From contig CAWBVW010000001.1 of the NCBI GenBank assembly GCA_963792365.1, forward strand, positions 620,001 through 684,000: 64,000 bases of DNA, in the 5' to 3' direction. The notes below the pieces were generated by a model. The model saw nothing but the letters and a program-made list of their open reading frames with translations. It was not told the DNA's origin and did no database searches. The translations under genes were made by a program, and so were the position numbers. The DNA is from JAOUGY01 sp963792365. Its GTDB lineage: Bacteria; Actinomycetota; Acidimicrobiia; Spongiisociales; ZC4RG35. Shown one piece after another: positions 62,165 to 64,000 of this stretch. The first letter of the stretch is position 1, and each line of letters starts with the position of its first letter.

Positions 62165-63498
62165 ATGCACGACGACCTCGCAACCCGCGTCCACACCATG
62201 TTTCCCTCCCTGACCGAGACACTCGCGGACCTCGTGAAGATCCCATCCGTGAGCGCCGCCGGCTACCCGCCCGAGGAGGTCAGGCGGTCGGCCGAGCACG
62301 TGGCGGACCTGATGCGAGACCGAGGCTGGGTAGGTGTTCGGCTCCTAGAGCTCGAGGGCGCCCACCCTGCGGTCTACGGCGAGATCCCAGGACCCGACGG
62401 GGCACCGACTGTGCTGCTCTATGCCCATCACGACGTGCAACCTCCAGGACCGATCGAAGAATGGAAGTCCGGTCCCTTCGATCCGTTGATCGAGAACGGA
62501 CGCCTGCTGGGCCGCGGCGCCAGCGACGACAAGGCAGGGATCATCATGCATCTCGGGGCCGTCCAAGCCTTCGACGGCGACCTTCCGGTGGGCGTGAAGA
62601 TGATCGTCGAAGGGGAAGAAGAGATCGGGTCTGCCCACCTCGGGGCGTTCCTCGATCGATACGCCGAGCTGCTCGCCGCCGACGTGATCGTGATCGGAGA
62701 CTCCGGGAACTGGCGGGTGGGCCAGCCGGCCTTGACGACCTCGCTGCGCGGTCTCGTGTCCTGTGCCGTCGAGGTCCGCACCGCCGCCAATGCCGTGCAC
62801 TCCGGCATGTACGGTGGCGCGTTCCCGGACGCCATCATCGCCCTCGCCCGTCTCATCGCAAGCCTCCACGACGACGATGGCAACGTGGCCATTCCCGGAC
62901 TCGTCGCGGTGAGTCCGACCCCCTGGACTTGACCGAGGATGAGGTCAGGGAGCAGATGGGCGCAGTGCCCGGCCTCCAGTCGATCGGGTCCGGGGGGCTC
63001 ACGGGGAGGATGTGGACGAAGCCGTCCGTGTCCGTGCTGGCGGTCGATGCCCCTCCACTCTCCGAGGCCATCAATCAGCTGGTGCCTGTCGCCCGCGCCA
63101 AGATCAGCGTGCGAATCGCGCCAGGCCAGGATCCGGTATCGGCCATGAATGCCCTCCGCCAACACCTCTACGACAATGTCCCTTGGGGAGCAGACCTTCG
63201 GATCATCCACGAGGAAATGGGATCACCCTTCGAGCTCGCCATCTTGGGACCTGCACCCGAAGCGTGGAAGACAGCGATGAGCAGCGTGTGGGGGACGGAC
63301 GTCGTGGAGATGGGGGTCGGCGGTTCGATCCCGTTCGTCGCCGACTTCTCCAATCGCTACCCGGAAGCCGCAATCCTGCTCACCGGTGCCGCCGATCCCA
63401 CGAGTGCCATCCACGCCCCAAACGAGAGCCAGGATCTCGACGACCTGGAGAAGTGCGTCCTCGCCGAGGCGATCGCCCTGCGCCTCCTCGCCGACTGA
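62165..63498 (+). pseudogene. M20 family dipeptidase, interrupted by a frameshift
   Basis: Two adjacent frames together give one complete M20 dipeptidase. The first (62165-62932) has the metal motifs LLYAHHDVQPPG, GRGASDDKAGIIMHLGAVQA and VEGEEEIGSAHL. The second resumes at LDLTEDEVREQMG and runs to 63498 with WTKPSVSVLAVDAP and SIPFVADFSNRYPEAAILLT. The break is at a run of five C (62919-62923); adding one C would join SPTPLDLTEDEV in one frame. It may be a real recent mutation, a slippery site or a sequence error. The intact enzyme would be about 444 residues. Confidence 0.82.
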
Positions 63499-63529
63499 CC
63501 CACTGAGATTGCGCCACGACCTCGATGGG

Positions 63530-64000
63530 TCAGGACAGCCAGGTGACAACCAATCCACGAAGCTGAGGGATGTTGGTGCCCTTCGAAGCGCTCACCCACA
63601 CCACGTCGCCGGGCTCGAGCTCGCACTTCTCGGCGACGTCGCGCTCTCGCTTGTTGCGCAACGACGACTTGACCTTGTCGTGCTTGGTCGCAACCACCGT
63701 GTGAGGGATGGTGTGCGCTCGCAGCCAGTCGAGCATCTGGATGTCCAGCTTGGTCGGCCCGACCTCGCCGTCGACGAGCACGGCGACCATCACCAGATTC
63801 TCACGCTGGAGAAGGTAGCCCTCGATCATCCGTTGCCACCCCGCCCGCTGCCGAGGAGGGGCCTTGGCATATCCGTACCCCGGGAGATCCATCAGCGTCC
63901 CACCCGTGCGGAGCTCGAACAGATTCAGCAGCCGGGTGCGCCCCGGGGCCTTCGACACGTGTGCGAGTTGCCGGTGGTTGGCGAGCGCGTTGATGAGCGA
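63530..64000 (-). CDS. engB: Ribosome biogenesis GTPase EngB (YsxC/YihA), C-terminal part
   Basis: About 156 residues are visible; the N-terminus lies beyond the right edge. GTP-binding protein needed for large ribosomal subunit assembly. The partial sequence starts just after the P-loop with SLINALANHRQLAHVSKAPG, followed by RTRLLNLFELRTGGTLMDLP, where DLPGYGYAK is G3. G4 is TKHDK, and SASKG is G5. The gene is convergent with the interrupted dipeptidase, with about 30 bp between stop codons. Confidence 0.93.
   Translation of the reverse strand, partial: SLINALANHRQLAHVSKAPGRTRLLNLFELRTGGTLMDLPGYGYAKAPPRQRAGWQRMIEGYLLQRENLVMVAVLVDGEVGPTKLDIQMLDWLRAHTIPHTVVATKHDKVKSSLRNKRERDVAEKCELEPGDVVWVSASKGTNIPQLRGLVVTWLS

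Noticed and set aside
63495..63533. Inverted repeat CTGACCCA ... TGGGTCAG between the dipeptidase and engB stops as a terminator
   Set aside because: The arms are only 8 bp with a 23-nt loop and include both stop codons; too weak to call.

Overview
The window is GC-rich and densely packed with genes, and it reads as chromosome from a high-GC Actinomycetota. A four-cysteine WhiB regulator, many GTG/TTG starts, an actinobacterial amtB-glnB-glnD order and many apparently leaderless promoters all support this. Two secreted proteins carry SLH-like repeats of the GC-N-P-P...FCPDD..VTRGQMAAFL type, which I associate with Acidimicrobiia. That class assignment is inference. No tRNA, rRNA, insertion sequence, phage gene or CRISPR array was seen.

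Layout. 1-4140 (minus): rpoC (cut by the left edge) and rpoB, with a sigma70-type promoter at 4293-4322. 4141-4640: a gene-free spacer packed with degenerate 7-bp repeats. 4641-6587 (minus): a TadE-like pilin-type protein, a thiolase and a tiny membrane protein. 6699-12362 (plus): peptide-binding lipoprotein, oligopeptidase B, GNAT enzyme, membrane protein and cysteine synthase. 12427-18574: fatty-acyl-CoA ligase (minus), then RF3, a quinone oxidoreductase, a DUF4388-like protein and an adenine/adenosine deaminase (plus). 18563-22311 (minus): a five-gene chain with overlapping ends (amidinotransferase family, two NUDIX, M20 peptidase, metallo-beta-lactamase fold). 22406-27320 (plus): two paralogous acyltransferase-3 proteins flanking a cytidylate-kinase-like protein and an MbcA/ParS-like small protein, then a K+-channel-like protein. 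27311-39855: hydrolases, PlsY, a PEP-synthase-like dikinase divergent from a ferrochelatase-like protein, HrpA, and a metY/CoA-binding/carbonic anhydrase operon. 40020-48053: an SLH protein with a polyglycine hinge, a complete branched-chain-type ABC importer (livH-M-K-G-F), and a beta-hydroxyacid dehydrogenase. 48055-53250: TfoX-like and class V aminotransferase genes, then YibE/F plus a RimK cassette (retropepsin-like protease, RimK ligase, AstE-like deacylase). 53318-58032 (minus): whiB-dsbA-like and amtB-glnB-glnD. 58135-64000: acyl-CoA dehydrogenase, a decayed reductase fragment, a beta-helix SLH protein, a frameshifted M20 dipeptidase and engB (cut by the right edge).

How parts fit. Thiolase, acyl-CoA ligase and acyl-CoA dehydrogenase point to fatty-acid turnover. 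Cysteine synthase and MetY supply sulfur amino acids. AmtB, PII and GlnD form a nitrogen-sensing set that converges on a glutamate-ligase cassette. The peptide-binding lipoprotein, oligopeptidase B and the Liv importer suggest scavenging of peptides and amino acids.

The most unusual signal is a family of intergenic heptanucleotide arrays at 662-703, 733-760, 4341-4399, 4512-4567, 4585-4640 and 57119-57178. Three of them begin at or within a few bases of a stop codon, and some fold into long hairpins.
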